DNA from: Melastoma dodecandrum
Lineage: Eukaryota; Streptophyta; Magnoliopsida; Myrtales; Melastomataceae
Length of the DNA stretch: 64,000 bases
Reading direction: 5' to 3'
Assembly: GCA_029817715.1 (NCBI GenBank)
Contig: JARUPY010000385.1
Coordinates: forward strand, 682,001-746,000
Each line of letters opens with the position of its first letter. Positions within the stretch are counted from its first letter, which is position 1. This document shows, piece by piece, positions 15,964 to 25,067 of this stretch. The translations under genes and the position numbers were made by a program. Under the pieces are notes generated by a model. That model saw nothing but the letters and a program-made list of their open reading frames with translations, was not told the origin of the DNA and ran no database searches.

Positions 15964-16536
15964 ATGGTCGATACGCTTCGGAGGGAACCGTCCCGCAGCG
16001 GAGCGCTCGAATCCCCGAGTTCGGGCCGCGTGGAGGACGCGATGGTGCATCCGCCCGAGACAGATGTGGTGGAGACGCCCACGGCGTCGGCTCCCGCTCG
16101 CACGCGCTACGGGGACGACCTCTATCCCTGGGTGCAGGAGCAGGTGGCGCTGCTCCGCGCCGGCCGGGTGGACGCGCTCGACCTCGACGACATCGCCGAG
16201 GAGCTGAGCGACGTGGGCCTGAGCGAATATCACCGGCTCCAGAGCCCGGTCGAGATCATCATCCTGCATATGCTGAAGTGGGACCATCAGCCGGAACGAC
16301 GAAGCCGCAGCTGGGCGCTCAGCATCGCCGAACATCGGGAACGGGCTCTGATCCAAGTGCGGAAGAGTCCGGGTCTGAAGTCGAGCCTCGATGAGATCCG
16401 GCACGATGGCTTCCGGCTCGGTCGCCTCGGGGCAGCCCGGCAAATGAAGCGCGCGCCCAAAACCCTGCCCACGGATTGTCCCTACACCTGGGACGAGATC
16501 CTGAACCGCCCCTTCGACTTCGACGACGACCGGTAG
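15964..16536 (+). CDS. DUF29 family protein, copy 2
   Basis: A 190-residue paralogue of the preceding gene. The aligned blocks are obvious: [49 protein letters not shown] and [15 protein letters not shown]. It differs by an extra ~40-residue N-terminal region (from ATG 15964) that looks poorly conserved; an internal ATG at 16042 (MVHPPETD) would give a size nearer copy 1. Six bases separate it from copy 1 and five from cobT, so co-translation is likely. Function unknown. Confidence 0.83.
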   Translation: MVDTLRREPSRSGALESPSSGRVEDAMVHPPETDVVETPTASAPARTRYGDDLYPWVQEQVALLRAGRVDALDLDDIAEELSDVGLSEYHRLQSPVEIIILHMLKWDHQPERRSRSWALSIAEHRERALIQVRKSPGLKSSLDEIRHDGFRLGRLGAARQMKRAPKTLPTDCPYTWDEILNRPFDFDDDR

Positions 16537-16541
16537 CCCGC

Positions 16542-18449
16542 ATGTCCATCTCCAACCGCAAGCCCGGCGAGCGCCGCGAACCCGTCGCCGAGCCCCTGAA
16601 GCGCTCGGTGGCCGGGTGCCTGCGCGCCATCGCCCGGCGCTCCGAGGTCGAGGTCACCTACGCCACCGACCGGCCGGCGCTGACCGGCGACAAGGCCCGC
16701 CTGCCCGAGCCGCCGCGCAAGCTGTCGGCGCAGGACGTCGCCGTGCTGCGCGGCAATGCCGACGCCATGGCGCTGCGGCTCGGCTGCCACGACGTCACCC
16801 TGCACCGCCGGTTCGCCCCCGAGAACGCCGCCGCCCGGGCGGTCTACGATGCAGTCGAGCAGGCCCGGGTCGAGGCGATCGGCTCGCGCCGGATGGCGGG
16901 CGTGGCCGACAACATCTCGGCGATGCTGGAGGACCGCTACCACCGCGGCGGCAAGTACGAAAACATCACCGACCGGGCCGACGCGCCGATGGAGGATGCC
17001 GTCGCCCTGATGGTGCGCGAGCGGCTCACCGGCCAGCAGCCGCCCGAGGCGGCCACCAAGATCGTCGAGCTGTGGCGCGAGCATATCGAGGCCAAGGCCG
17101 GCCCGAATCTCGACGGGCTGCTCGGCTCGATCGAGGACCAGCGCAAGTTCGCCCGCTCGGTGCGCGACCTCCTCACCTCGCTGGACATGTCGGACGAGAC
17201 CCCGTTCGACGCCGAGGACGACGAGAACGACGACGAGAACGACGCCCAGGACGACGAGCAGAACCCGAGCGAGGGCGATTCGGAGGAGAAGAGCCAGGGC
17301 GAGCGCGCCGAGATCGAGACCTCGGAGGAAGCCTCCGACGAGATCGAGGAAGGCGCCCAGGAATCGGCCGACGCGCCCTCGGGCGAATTGCCGGAGGAAT
17401 CCGAGGACGCGGATTCGGAGGAGGCTTCCGAGGCCTCCCGTCCGCCCCAGCGACAGGGCAACGAGGCGCGCGGGCCCGAATACCGGGTGTTCAACCCGCG
17501 CTTCGACGAGGTCATCCACGCCGAGGAATTGTGCGACGCCGACGAGCTGTCGCGCCTGCGCTCCTACCTCGACAAGCAGCTCTCGCATCTCCAGGGCGTG
17601 GTTGGACGCCTCGCCAACCGGTTGCAGCGGCGGCTGCTCGCCCAGCAGAACCGCGCCTGGGACTTCGACCTGGAGGAGGGTCAGCTCGACCCGGCGCGGC
17701 TGGTCCGCGTGGTGATCGACCCCTACCAGCCCCTCTCCTTCAAGCAGGAGAAGGACACCAACTTTCGCGACACGGTCGTCACGCTGCTCTTGGACAATTC
17801 CGGCTCGATGCGCGGCCGGCCGATCACCGTGGCGGCGACCTGCGCCGACATCCTGGCGCGGACGCTGGAGCGCTGCGGCGTGAAGGTCGAGATCCTGGGC
17901 TTCACCACCCGGGCCTGGAAGGGCGGCCAGAGCCGCGAGGCATGGCTCGCCGCCGGCAAGCCGCCGAATCCCGGCCGGCTGAACGACCTGCGCCACATCG
18001 TCTACAAGTCGGCCGACGCCCCCTGGCGGCGCGCGCGAAAGAACCTCGGGCTGATGATGCGCGAGGGGCTGCTCAAGGAGAATATCGACGGCGAGGCCCT
18101 CGACTGGGCGCACAAGCGCCTGCTCGGCCGGCCGGAGCAGCGCAAGATCCTGATGGTGATCTCCGACGGCGCGCCGGTGGACGATTCGACCCTCTCGGTC
18201 AACGCCGGCAACTATCTGGAGCGGCACCTGCGCTGGATGATCGAGGAGATCGAGACGCGCTCGCCGGTGGAACTGCTGGCCATCGGCATCGGCCACGATG
18301 TGACGCGCTACTACCGCCGCGCCGTGACGATCATCGACGCCGAGGAGCTCGGCGGCGCGATGACCGAGAAGCTGGCCGAGCTGTTCGAGGAGGACGGCGC
18401 GGCGGCGCCGGTGGGGCGGATGCTGCGGGCGGCGGGCGGGCGGCGGTGA
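16542..18449 (+). CDS. cobT: Cobaltochelatase subunit CobT
   Basis: A 635-residue partner of CobS in the B12 cobalt chelatase. The N-terminal CobT domain is followed by a long acidic low-complexity linker (residues about 220-306, runs of Asp/Glu with [14 protein letters not shown]) and a C-terminal von Willebrand A domain with the MIDAS motif DNSGSM starting at residue 418. A linker of this kind and the VWA domain are standard for CobT; the magnesium-chelatase BchD/ChlD is the nearest alternative but has its own AAA domain. The ATG at 16542 follows the DUF29 stop by five bases. Confidence 0.95.
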   Translation: MSISNRKPGERREPVAEPLKRSVAGCLRAIARRSEVEVTYATDRPALTGDKARLPEPPRKLSAQDVAVLRGNADAMALRLGCHDVTLHRRFAPENAAARAVYDAVEQARVEAIGSRRMAGVADNISAMLEDRYHRGGKYENITDRADAPMEDAVALMVRERLTGQQPPEAATKIVELWREHIEAKAGPNLDGLLGSIEDQRKFARSVRDLLTSLDMSDETPFDAEDDENDDENDAQDDEQNPSEGDSEEKSQGERAEIETSEEASDEIEEGAQESADAPSGELPEESEDADSEEASEASRPPQRQGNEARGPEYRVFNPRFDEVIHAEELCDADELSRLRSYLDKQLSHLQGVVGRLANRLQRRLLAQQNRAWDFDLEEGQLDPARLVRVVIDPYQPLSFKQEKDTNFRDTVVTLLLDNSGSMRGRPITVAATCADILARTLERCGVKVEILGFTTRAWKGGQSREAWLAAGKPPNPGRLNDLRHIVYKSADAPWRRARKNLGLMMREGLLKENIDGEALDWAHKRLLGRPEQRKILMVISDGAPVDDSTLSVNAGNYLERHLRWMIEEIETRSPVELLAIGIGHDVTRYYRRAVTIIDAEELGGAMTEKLAELFEEDGAAAPVGRMLRAAGGRR

Positions 18450-18866
18450 TCGCCGGCTAGGCCGATCCCGCCGCCGCTCCGTTTTTTGGCCGAGCCCGCT
18501 CCGGAACCTCGCCCGAGGTGCGGGAGCGGAGCGAAGGCCCAATGGCGCCATCCCACGAGAAGCGCGCTGGCGTGGCACCCAGGAAAAGGGTGTGACGCGA
18601 TCTCGTTTGAACACGCCGATGGACGGGTCCCTCTCGTCATCACGAGCGAAGCGAAGTGACCCAGGGTAGCGCGACTTTGATGAGTGTAGCGCCGCTGGAT
18701 TGCTTCGCTCCGCTCGCAAAGACGGCGGTGCCGGGGGCCTCGACCGGAAGCGGCAGGACGGGAATTGTCCGAGGGTCCGTCTGCTTCGCGCAAGCGGAAA
18801 CCGCCGTGGCCCGGGGGCCGCGGCGGCTCGAACTGTCCAAAGAAGGGGGGCGTGAAGCCCGAAGGC
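18450..18866. other. Gene-free stretch between cobT and rpmB, repeat-rich
   Basis: 417 bp. An imperfect inverted repeat at about 18498-18530 (arms GAACCTCG / CGAGGTGC) resembles one arm of the family E element at 55279-55389. A family B copy occupies 18634-18728. No ORF here has coding character. The genes on either side point toward each other, so the region holds both 3' ends, but I could not identify a clean intrinsic terminator. Confidence 0.5.
18634..18728. repeat. Palindromic repeat family B, copy 2
   Basis: Inverted arms CACGAGCGAAGCGAAGTGAC and GCTTCGCTCCGCTCGCAAAG around a variable middle. Same family as 6978-7072 (opposite orientation), 20869-20961 and 28496-28588. Confidence 0.75.
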
Positions 18867-19169
18867 TCAGGCCGCTTCGGCCGGAGCCTCGGCGAGCTTC
18901 TTGTGGATCTCGCGCTTCAGGAGGCGGGCGGTCTGCGACAGGTCGCCCTCGCCGGCCTTGATCAGGAAGGCGTCCAGCCCGCCGCGGTGCTCCACCGAGC
19001 GCAGGGCGTGCGCGGTGACCCGCAGGCGCACGCGCTTGCCGAGCGCGTCGGACTGGAGGGTGACGTTGCACAGGTTCGGCAGGAACCGGCACTTGGTCTT
19101 GCGGTTCGAGTGGCTCACGAGGTGGCCGACCTGAACGGCCTTGCCGGTGAGTTCGCAGCGGCGCGCCAT
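18867..19169 (-). CDS. rpmB: 50S ribosomal protein L28
   Basis: Large-subunit ribosomal protein of 100 residues. The N terminus [20 protein letters not shown] and [13 protein letters not shown] are the L28 signature; the C-terminal extension ([17 protein letters not shown]) is typical of alphaproteobacteria. It is monocistronic here, with its own promoter about 125 bp upstream. Confidence 0.97.
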   Translation of the reverse strand: MARRCELTGKAVQVGHLVSHSNRKTKCRFLPNLCNVTLQSDALGKRVRLRVTAHALRSVEHRGGLDAFLIKAGEGDLSQTARLLKREIHKKLAEAPAEAA

Positions 19170-19293
19170 GATGACTTAAGATCCCGTCTCGTTCCGCTCG
19201 ATGAAGACCCGATCGCGGTCGGCGCGATCGTCGTCGCAGCGGGCGGCGCCCGTTGCGGTTCCAGGTCCGGCGGAGTCCTGTTGAAGGCGCGAG

Positions 19294-19323
19294 CCTATAG
19301 GCGACGCAGGTGCGTTGCGTCAA
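19294..19323 (-). promoter_or_regulatory. Promoter of rpmB
   Basis: On the minus strand: -35 TTGACG (19318-19323), 18-bp spacer, -10 TATAGG (19294-19299). It is close to the sigma-70 consensus and predicts a leader of roughly 115-120 nt before the rpmB ATG. The gap 19170-19484 holds nothing else that I recognise. Confidence 0.6.
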
Positions 19324-19484
19324 GGTCCGCGCCGGCCACCGGGTCGCGCCGCGCGGCCCAACGGTCTGTTAACCACGATGCCGGGATAAAGCCGTACTCC
19401 GCCCGCAGGAAGGCACCGCACCGCCTGAGACGGGCGTGGCCGAGCGGGCATCGGGGCCCAACCTCCTGGGATGCGATCCGGATC

Positions 19485-20441
19485 ATGAGCGCCACGCCTG
19501 ACCATCGGACGATCAAGCCCGTGACCCTGCATCCCCTCGGACGGGTCCTCGGGGCGGTCCTGGCCGTCACGGTCCTCGCCGTCGCGGCCCTCGCGGGCCC
19601 CGCGGAGGCGCGGACGCGCGCCAAGAGGCCGGGCGCGGCACCGGCCGCCACCGTGGCGGTCGATTACAGCATCAACCTTGCCGGCCTGCCGATCGGTACC
19701 GCGCGGCTCGCCGGCTCCTTCGAGCGCGACCGCTACCTCATGGACGTGTCGGCGGTGCTCACCGGCCTCGTCGGCGCGATCACCGGCGGCAAGGGCTCGG
19801 CCCGGGCTTCCGGGACCTTCGCGGCGGCGCCGCAACCCGACGCCTTCTCGATCGCCACCCACACGGCGAGTTCCGGGATCGCGGTGCGCATGGCGCTGGC
19901 GCACGGAAACGTGGTGCAGGCCGAGATCACGCCGCCGCTCGTCGACATGCAGGACCGCGTGCCGGTGACGCCCGCCAACAAGCGCGGCATCCTCGATCCG
20001 GTGAGCGCGCTGCTGATGCCGACTCAAGGCCGCGGCGAGCCCCTCGACCCCGAGAACTGCAACCGGACCCTGCCGGTCTTCGACGGCGCCACCCGCTTCA
20101 ACGTCGTGCTGAGCTACGCCGAGACGCGGCCCGTGCAGAAGCCCGGCTATGCCGGTCAGGTTCTCGTCTGCACCGCCCGCTATCAGGCGGTGGCGGGGCA
20201 CCGCCCGGACCGGCCGGGGGTGAAGTTCATGGAGGACAACCGCGAGATGTCGGTCTGGCTCGCCCCCGTCGAGGGGACGCGCGTGCTGCTTCCGCTGCGC
20301 ATCTCGGTCCTCACCACGGTCGGCACCAACATCATCGAGGCGACCCGCTGGACCCAGGGCGGGGCCGAAACCACCGGGACGGCCGGCGCCGCACCGGCCG
20401 CCAGCGGCGACGTCGCGCAGGCGAGCCTGCCTGGGCAGTAG
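19485..20441 (+). CDS. DUF3108 domain secreted protein
   Basis: A 318-residue protein predicted to be exported: residues about 15-42 form a signal peptide (VLGAVLAVTVLAVAALAGPAEA). The mature part has the DUF3108 pattern: YSINLAGLPIGTARLAG at the start, followed by a predicted beta-rich body, with LDPVSALLMPTQGRG in the middle and SVWLAPVEGTRVLLPLRISV near the end. This family is periplasmic or outer-membrane-associated and has no defined role. The start at 19485 (MSATPDH) gives a plausible n-region; no strong ribosome-binding site is seen. Confidence 0.8.
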   Translation: MSATPDHRTIKPVTLHPLGRVLGAVLAVTVLAVAALAGPAEARTRAKRPGAAPAATVAVDYSINLAGLPIGTARLAGSFERDRYLMDVSAVLTGLVGAITGGKGSARASGTFAAAPQPDAFSIATHTASSGIAVRMALAHGNVVQAEITPPLVDMQDRVPVTPANKRGILDPVSALLMPTQGRGEPLDPENCNRTLPVFDGATRFNVVLSYAETRPVQKPGYAGQVLVCTARYQAVAGHRPDRPGVKFMEDNREMSVWLAPVEGTRVLLPLRISVLTTVGTNIIEATRWTQGGAETTGTAGAAPAASGDVAQASLPGQ

Positions 20442-20500
20442 TGCGCCGCCTTTGACCGGCGGTCGTTTTCCCGGCACGCCTGCGGGGCGCGGCCGCCGCG

Positions 20501-20530
20501 CCAGGAAGGCCAGACCCAGGAAGGCCAGAC
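20501..20530 (+). repeat. Tandem duplication of a ribosome-binding segment
   Basis: Two perfect 15-bp copies of CCAGGAAGGCCAGAC (20501-20515, 20516-20530). Each contains AGGAAGG; the second is seven bases before the DUF1330 ATG at 20532. Confidence 0.85.
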
Positions 20531-20531
20531 A

Positions 20532-20822
20532 ATGCCCAAGGGCTACATCATCGTCCGGATGACGGTCACCGATCCGGACGCCTACAAAGAGTACGCCGCC
20601 ATGGCCTCCGAGGCCATGCGGAAATACGGCTGCACGCCGCTGGTGCGCGGTGGCCGCAGCGAGGCGCTGGAGGGCGAGGCCCGGCCGCGCAACGTCGTGC
20701 TGGAATTCGATTCCTACGAGGCGGCGCGGACCTATTACTTCTCCCCCGAGTACCAGGCCGCCATCGAGAAGCGCCGGCCGGCGGGGATCGGCGAGGTGGT
20801 GCTGGTCGAGGGGGTGGACTGA
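20532..20822 (+). CDS. DUF1330 family protein
   Basis: A 96-residue cytoplasmic protein with the dimeric alpha/beta-barrel fold of DUF1330. Motifs: KGYIIVRMTVTDPDAYKEYA at the N terminus, RPRNVVLEFDSYEAARTYYF in the middle, and the closing GEVVLVEGVD. No catalytic role is established for the family. It is preceded by a duplicated Shine-Dalgarno segment and followed by a family B repeat. Confidence 0.88.
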   Translation: MPKGYIIVRMTVTDPDAYKEYAAMASEAMRKYGCTPLVRGGRSEALEGEARPRNVVLEFDSYEAARTYYFSPEYQAAIEKRRPAGIGEVVLVEGVD

Positions 20823-20868
20823 GCTCGGTTCCGGGTCGAGGCTTTCCAGCGAGAGCGGCCCGCTCCGC

Positions 20869-20961
20869 CATCGCAAGCGCAGCGAAGCGACCCAGGGCAG
20901 CGCGCGGCCGGTCGTCATCGGGCTGCCCTGGATTGCTTCGCTCCGCTCGCAGAGACGGCGG
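20869..20961. repeat. Palindromic repeat family B, copy 3
   Basis: Arms GCAAGCGCAGCGAAGCGACC and TTGCTTCGCTCCGCTCGCAG. Lies between the DUF1330 gene and the small secreted protein gene, same orientation as copies 2 and 4. Confidence 0.75.
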
Positions 20962-21001
20962 TTGTGGACGGAATGTTCACCGGCCAAGCGATAATGCCCG
21001 G

Positions 21002-21325
21002 ATGCGCCCGCCTGCCCTCCGAATCGCCCTCGCCCTCATCGCCCTCTCCGGCCCGGCCGCAGCGGACGCGTTGACCGCCGGCACCGCCGAATCCGGCTGC
21101 GGCGATGCCGTCTCGTCGGCCGAGGTGATCGAGCATCGCCCGCCGCGCCGCGGCCCGCTCGTGGCAATGCCCGACACGCTCTGTGCCGATCTCGCGCCCC
21201 AGCCGGGCACGCCCATGTCGCAGATCGACGTCTACCCGCTCGTCACGCCGCAGGGTGGACCCGTTGGACCTGGGGGCGGCGGCATCCCATATGGGGGAAG
21301 ACAGACCCGGCCCTACCGTCCCTGA
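21002..21325 (+). CDS. Small secreted hypothetical protein
   Basis: A 107-residue protein with a clear signal peptide (MRPPALRIALALIALSGPAAA). The mature part has two cysteines (SGCGDAV and DTLCADL) that could form a disulfide and a Gly/Pro-rich C-terminal tail (GGPVGPGGGGIPYGG). I do not recognise a family. Start ATG 21002 was chosen because it begins the signal peptide; the frame is open further upstream into the repeat. Confidence 0.55.
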   Translation: MRPPALRIALALIALSGPAAADALTAGTAESGCGDAVSSAEVIEHRPPRRGPLVAMPDTLCADLAPQPGTPMSQIDVYPLVTPQGGPVGPGGGGIPYGGRQTRPYRP

Positions 21326-21404
21326 CGCGACCGGCCGATAACACCCCTCCCCGCCCGCGCCGTCATGGCGCCGCGACGGCCTTCACCCGAAGGAACCGCC
21401 GACC

Positions 21405-24400
21405 ATCGACGCGCTGCTCCGCCCCACGCCCAGCCGCTCGCTGTCCCGCGACGCCCGCGCCCGCGGGGTCACGGCGGTCCTCGGGCCGACCAACACCGGC
21501 AAGACGCATCTCGCCATCGAGCGGATGCTCGCGCACCCGACCGGCATGATCGGTCTGCCCCTGCGGCTGCTCGCCCGGGAGGTTTACCTGCGCGTCGTCG
21601 CCAAGGTCGGCCCCGAGAAGGTCGCCCTGGTGACCGGGGAAGAGAAAATCAAACCGGACCGGCCGCGCTACTGGATCTGCACGATCGAGGCGATGCCCCG
21701 CGACCTCGACGTGGCCTTCGTCGCCATCGACGAGATCCAGCTCGCCGCCGACATGGACCGCGGCCACGTCTTCACCGACCGCCTGCTCTACGTCCGCGGC
21801 CGGGAGGAGACCCTGCTGATCGGCTCCTCGACCATGCTGCCGCTGGTCCAGAGCCTGATCCCGAACGTCCACACCACGACCCGGCCGCGGCTGTCGCAGC
21901 TCACCTTCGCGGGGGAGAAGCGGCTCTCGCGCCTGCCCCGGCGCACCGCCATCGTGGCGTTCTCGGCCGAGGAGGTCTACGCGATCGCCGAGCTGATCCG
22001 CCGCCAGCGCGGCGGCGCCGCGGTGGTGCTGGGCGCGCTTTCGCCGCGGACCCGCAACGCCCAGGTCGAGATGTATCAGGCCGGCGACGTCGACTACCTC
22101 GTCGCCACCGACGCGGTCGGCATGGGCCTCAACCTCGACGTGGATCACGTCGCGTTCGCGGCCAACTGGAAGTACGACGGCACCCGCTTCCGCAAGCTGA
22201 CCCCCGCCGAGATGGGCCAGATCGCCGGCCGGGCCGGGCGCCACCTCTCGGACGGCACCTTCGGCTCCACCGGCCGCTGCCCGCCCTTCGAGGCCGAGCT
22301 GGTGGAGCGGCTGGAGAGCCACGATTTCGACCCCCTGCGCATCCTGCAATGGCGCAACCCGGATCTGAGCTTCAGCAGCCTGGAGGGGCTGCAGGCGAGC
22401 CTCGACGAGCACCCGCGCGAATCGGGCCTGACCCGCGCCCCCATGGGCGAGGACCAGCAGGCCCTCGAGATCCTCATGAAGGAGGAGGATATCCGCGACA
22501 TGGCGCGCAGCGCCGCCACGGTCCGGCGGCTCTGGGATACCTGCGGCGTGCCGGATTACCGCAAGGTCCATCCGCAGGTGCATGCCGATCTGGTCGCGCA
22601 GCTCTACCGATTCCTCATGAAGGGGATGGCCGGGCGCATCCCCGACACGTGGTTCGCCGAGCAGGTCGCGATGATCGACCGGACCGACGGCGACATCGAC
22701 ACCCTGTCCCGCCGGATCGCCCAGGGACGCACCTGGACGTTCGTGGCAAACCGTCCCGACTGGCTGCGCGACCCAGAACATTGGCAGGGCGAGACGCGTC
22801 GGGTAGAGGACAGGCTGTCCGACGCCCTGCACGAACGCCTCGCGAGCCGCTTCGTCGACCGGCGCACAAGCGTCCTGATGCGGCGCCTGAGAGAGAACAC
22901 GATGCTCGAAGCCCAGATCACCGCCGACGGTGACGTCACCGTCGAGGGTCAGCATGTCGGCCACCTTCACGGATTCCTGTTCGTTCCCGATGCCAGCGCC
23001 GAGGGCCACGAGGCCAAGACCCTGAGGAGCGCCGCCGAGAAGGCGCTCGCCGGGGAGATCGAGTCCCGGGCGGAGCGGTTCTCGGCAACAGCCGATTCGA
23101 CCCTCGTGCTCGCGCATGACGGCACGATCCGCTGGACCGGCGCGCCGGTGGCCAAGCTCACCCCCGGCGAGAAGCTGTTCGCCCCGCAGATTCGTCTGCT
23201 GGCCGACGACAGCCTGACCGGCGCGCACCGCGAGAAGGTGGAGGCACGGCTCGATGCGTGGCTGAAGGCGCACATCGTCCGCCTGCTCGGGCCCTTGATG
23301 GAGATCGAGACCGCCGCCGACCTGACGGGTCTCGCCAAGGGCATCGGCTATCAGGTGGTCGAGTCGCTCGGCGTCCTGGAGCGGTCGAAGGTGGCGCACG
23401 AGATGCGCAGCCTGGATCAGGACGGCCGCGGGGCCCTGCGCCGCCACGGCGTCCGCTTCGGCGCCTACCACATCTTCCTGCCGGCCCTGCTGAAGCCGGC
23501 GCCCCGCACGCTCGCGGCCCAGCTCTGGGCGCTGCGCAATGGCGGCCTCGACCAGCGCGGCCTCGACGAGATCGCGCATCTGGCCGGCTCCGGCCGCACC
23601 TCGATCAAGGTCGATCGTGAGATCGCCAAGGGCCTCTACCGGGCGGCCGGCTTCCGCGTCAGCGGCGAGCGGGCGGTGCGGGTCGATATCCTGGAGCGGC
23701 TCGCCGACCTGATCCGGCCGGCCATCGCCTACCGGCCCGGCACCACGCCGGGCACGCCGCCGGACGGCTCGGCCGACGGCGACGGCTTCGTGGCGACCGT
23801 CGGCATGACCTCGCTGGTCGGCTGCTCGGGCGAGGATTTCGCCTCGATCCTGAAGTCGCTCGGCTACAACGCGGAGACGCGCCCCGGCCCGGCCATCACG
23901 GTGCCGCTCGTCCCGGCGGCGGCGACCGTGCCGGCCGCTGCACCGGCGTCGTCCGAAGCCACGGCCGAGATTTCCCCGGAGGTCGCCGCCGAGGAGGCCG
24001 TGACCGCCCAGGCCGACGCGGCCGAGCCCGTCGGCGACGACTCCGCTGCGGCGGGCGGCGAGTCCGTCGGAGAGGAAGCCGCACCCGCGGACGAAGCGGT
24101 CCCGGCGGAGGCCGAGGCGGCGCCCGCGGCGATGCACACCCCGAACCCCTCGGCCGCGCCGACGGCTGTACCTGTGTCCGACGAGCCGGCCGCAGCGGAA
24201 GCCGCCGCCGAGGCGCACCGGCCGGTCGAGGTCCCGGCGGGAACCGCCGCGCCCGTCGCGGACGAGGATGCGACGGCACCCGGGTCGAGCGCGTCGGAGC
24301 CGGCCGAAGCCGCCGCGGACGCCACCGCCGAGGCCGAGACAACGGCGGACGAGCCGGCGGACGCTCCCCAGATCGAGGTCTGGCGCCTGCAGCGCCATCA

Positions 24401-24764
24401 GCGCCCCGCGCATCAGCGCCCGCAGAACCGCCCGCGGGGCGCCGGGCGCGGCCGGGACGGCGGCCAGCAGGGTCAGCATTCGGGACAGGGGCGTCCGGAC
24501 GGTGGCCGGCCGGAGCAGCGGCGGGCCGAGGGCGGTGACGGCGGCCCGCGTCCCGGACGGGATCGCGGCCCCCGCCGCGACCGCTTCGAGGGCGGGCGTC
24601 CGGAGCGTCGGGATGACCAGCGCGGCGCCGAGCAGCGCGCCTCCGGCCCGCGGCCCGACCAGCGGCCACCCCGGCGCGAGCGGGCGCCGGATCCGGATTC
24701 GCCCTTCGCCAAGCTGGCCGCGCTCAAGGCGCAGCTCGAAGCCGGCGACGGCGGGAAGCGCTGA
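21405..24764 (+). CDS. Suv3-like DEAD/DEAH-type RNA helicase with disordered C-terminal tail; non-AUG start
   Basis: Superfamily 2 helicase related to mitochondrial Suv3, probably acting in RNA decay or processing. Walker A GPTNTGKT starts at residue 27, Walker B DEIQ at 109 and motif VI QIAGRAGR at 272, counted from an ATC at 21405. The in-frame stop upstream is at 21339-21341, and no ATG, GTG or TTG exists between it and the Walker A motif; the first ATG, 21525, lies after Walker A and would remove it. ATC 21405 follows AAGGA by ten bases and is my best guess. After about residue 825 comes an Ala/Glu/Pro-rich stretch, then from about 1003 an Arg/Gly-rich tail (RPRGAGRGRDGGQQG), typical of RNA-binding disorder. 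An S4-domain gene follows nine bases later. Confidence 0.85.
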   Translation: MDALLRPTPSRSLSRDARARGVTAVLGPTNTGKTHLAIERMLAHPTGMIGLPLRLLAREVYLRVVAKVGPEKVALVTGEEKIKPDRPRYWICTIEAMPRDLDVAFVAIDEIQLAADMDRGHVFTDRLLYVRGREETLLIGSSTMLPLVQSLIPNVHTTTRPRLSQLTFAGEKRLSRLPRRTAIVAFSAEEVYAIAELIRRQRGGAAVVLGALSPRTRNAQVEMYQAGDVDYLVATDAVGMGLNLDVDHVAFAANWKYDGTRFRKLTPAEMGQIAGRAGRHLSDGTFGSTGRCPPFEAELVERLESHDFDPLRILQWRNPDLSFSSLEGLQASLDEHPRESGLTRAPMGEDQQALEILMKEEDIRDMARSAATVRRLWDTCGVPDYRKVHPQVHADLVAQLYRFLMKGMAGRIPDTWFAEQVAMIDRTDGDIDTLSRRIAQGRTWTFVANRPDWLRDPEHWQGETRRVEDRLSDALHERLASRFVDRRTSVLMRRLRENTMLEAQITADGDVTVEGQHVGHLHGFLFVPDASAEGHEAKTLRSAAEKALAGEIESRAERFSATADSTLVLAHDGTIRWTGAPVAKLTPGEKLFAPQIRLLADDSLTGAHREKVEARLDAWLKAHIVRLLGPLMEIETAADLTGLAKGIGYQVVESLGVLERSKVAHEMRSLDQDGRGALRRHGVRFGAYHIFLPALLKPAPRTLAAQLWALRNGGLDQRGLDEIAHLAGSGRTSIKVDREIAKGLYRAAGFRVSGERAVRVDILERLADLIRPAIAYRPGTTPGTPPDGSADGDGFVATVGMTSLVGCSGEDFASILKSLGYNAETRPGPAITVPLVPAAATVPAAAPASSEATAEISPEVAAEEAVTAQADAAEPVGDDSAAAGGESVGEEAAPADEAVPAEAEAAPAAMHTPNPSAAPTAVPVSDEPAAAEAAAEAHRPVEVPAGTAAPVADEDATAPGSSASEPAEAAADATAEAETTADEPADAPQIEVWRLQRHQRPAHQRPQNRPRGAGRGRDGGQQGQHSGQGRPDGGRPEQRRAEGGDGGPRPGRDRGPRRDRFEGGRPERRDDQRGAEQRASGPRPDQRPPRRERAPDPDSPFAKLAALKAQLEAGDGGKR

Positions 24765-24773
24765 CCCGCGGGT

Positions 24774-25067
24774 ATGCGGGAGGACCGGCAGCGCCTCGAC
24801 AAGTGGCTGTGGTTCGCGCGCTTCGCGCGGACCCGGTCCCTCGCGGCGCGGCTCGCCGCGGACGGCTTCGTGCGGGTGAACGGGTCGCGCGCCGAGAACC
24901 CCGCCAAGGGCATCGGCATCGGCGACGTGGTGACGGTGGCCGCCCCGCACGCGACGCTGGCGGTGCGGGTGATCGGCCTTGGCCTGCGGCGGGGGCCGGC
25001 TCCGGAGGCGCGGCTCCTCTACGACGACCTGTCGGGCGGGACGTTGCCGAACCCGCCGCCAGACTGA
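24774..25067 (+). CDS. S4 domain RNA-binding protein (HslR-like)
   Basis: A 97-residue protein made almost entirely of an S4 fold: RLDKWLWFARFARTRSLAARL, then GFVRVNGSRAENPAKGIGIGD and VVTVAAPHATLAVRVIGLG. HslR-type proteins bind 50S subunits carrying nascent chains released by heat shock; the exact role here is inferred. It starts nine bases after the helicase stop and is likely co-transcribed, linking two RNA-handling proteins. Confidence 0.88.
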   Translation: MREDRQRLDKWLWFARFARTRSLAARLAADGFVRVNGSRAENPAKGIGIGDVVTVAAPHATLAVRVIGLGLRRGPAPEARLLYDDLSGGTLPNPPPD

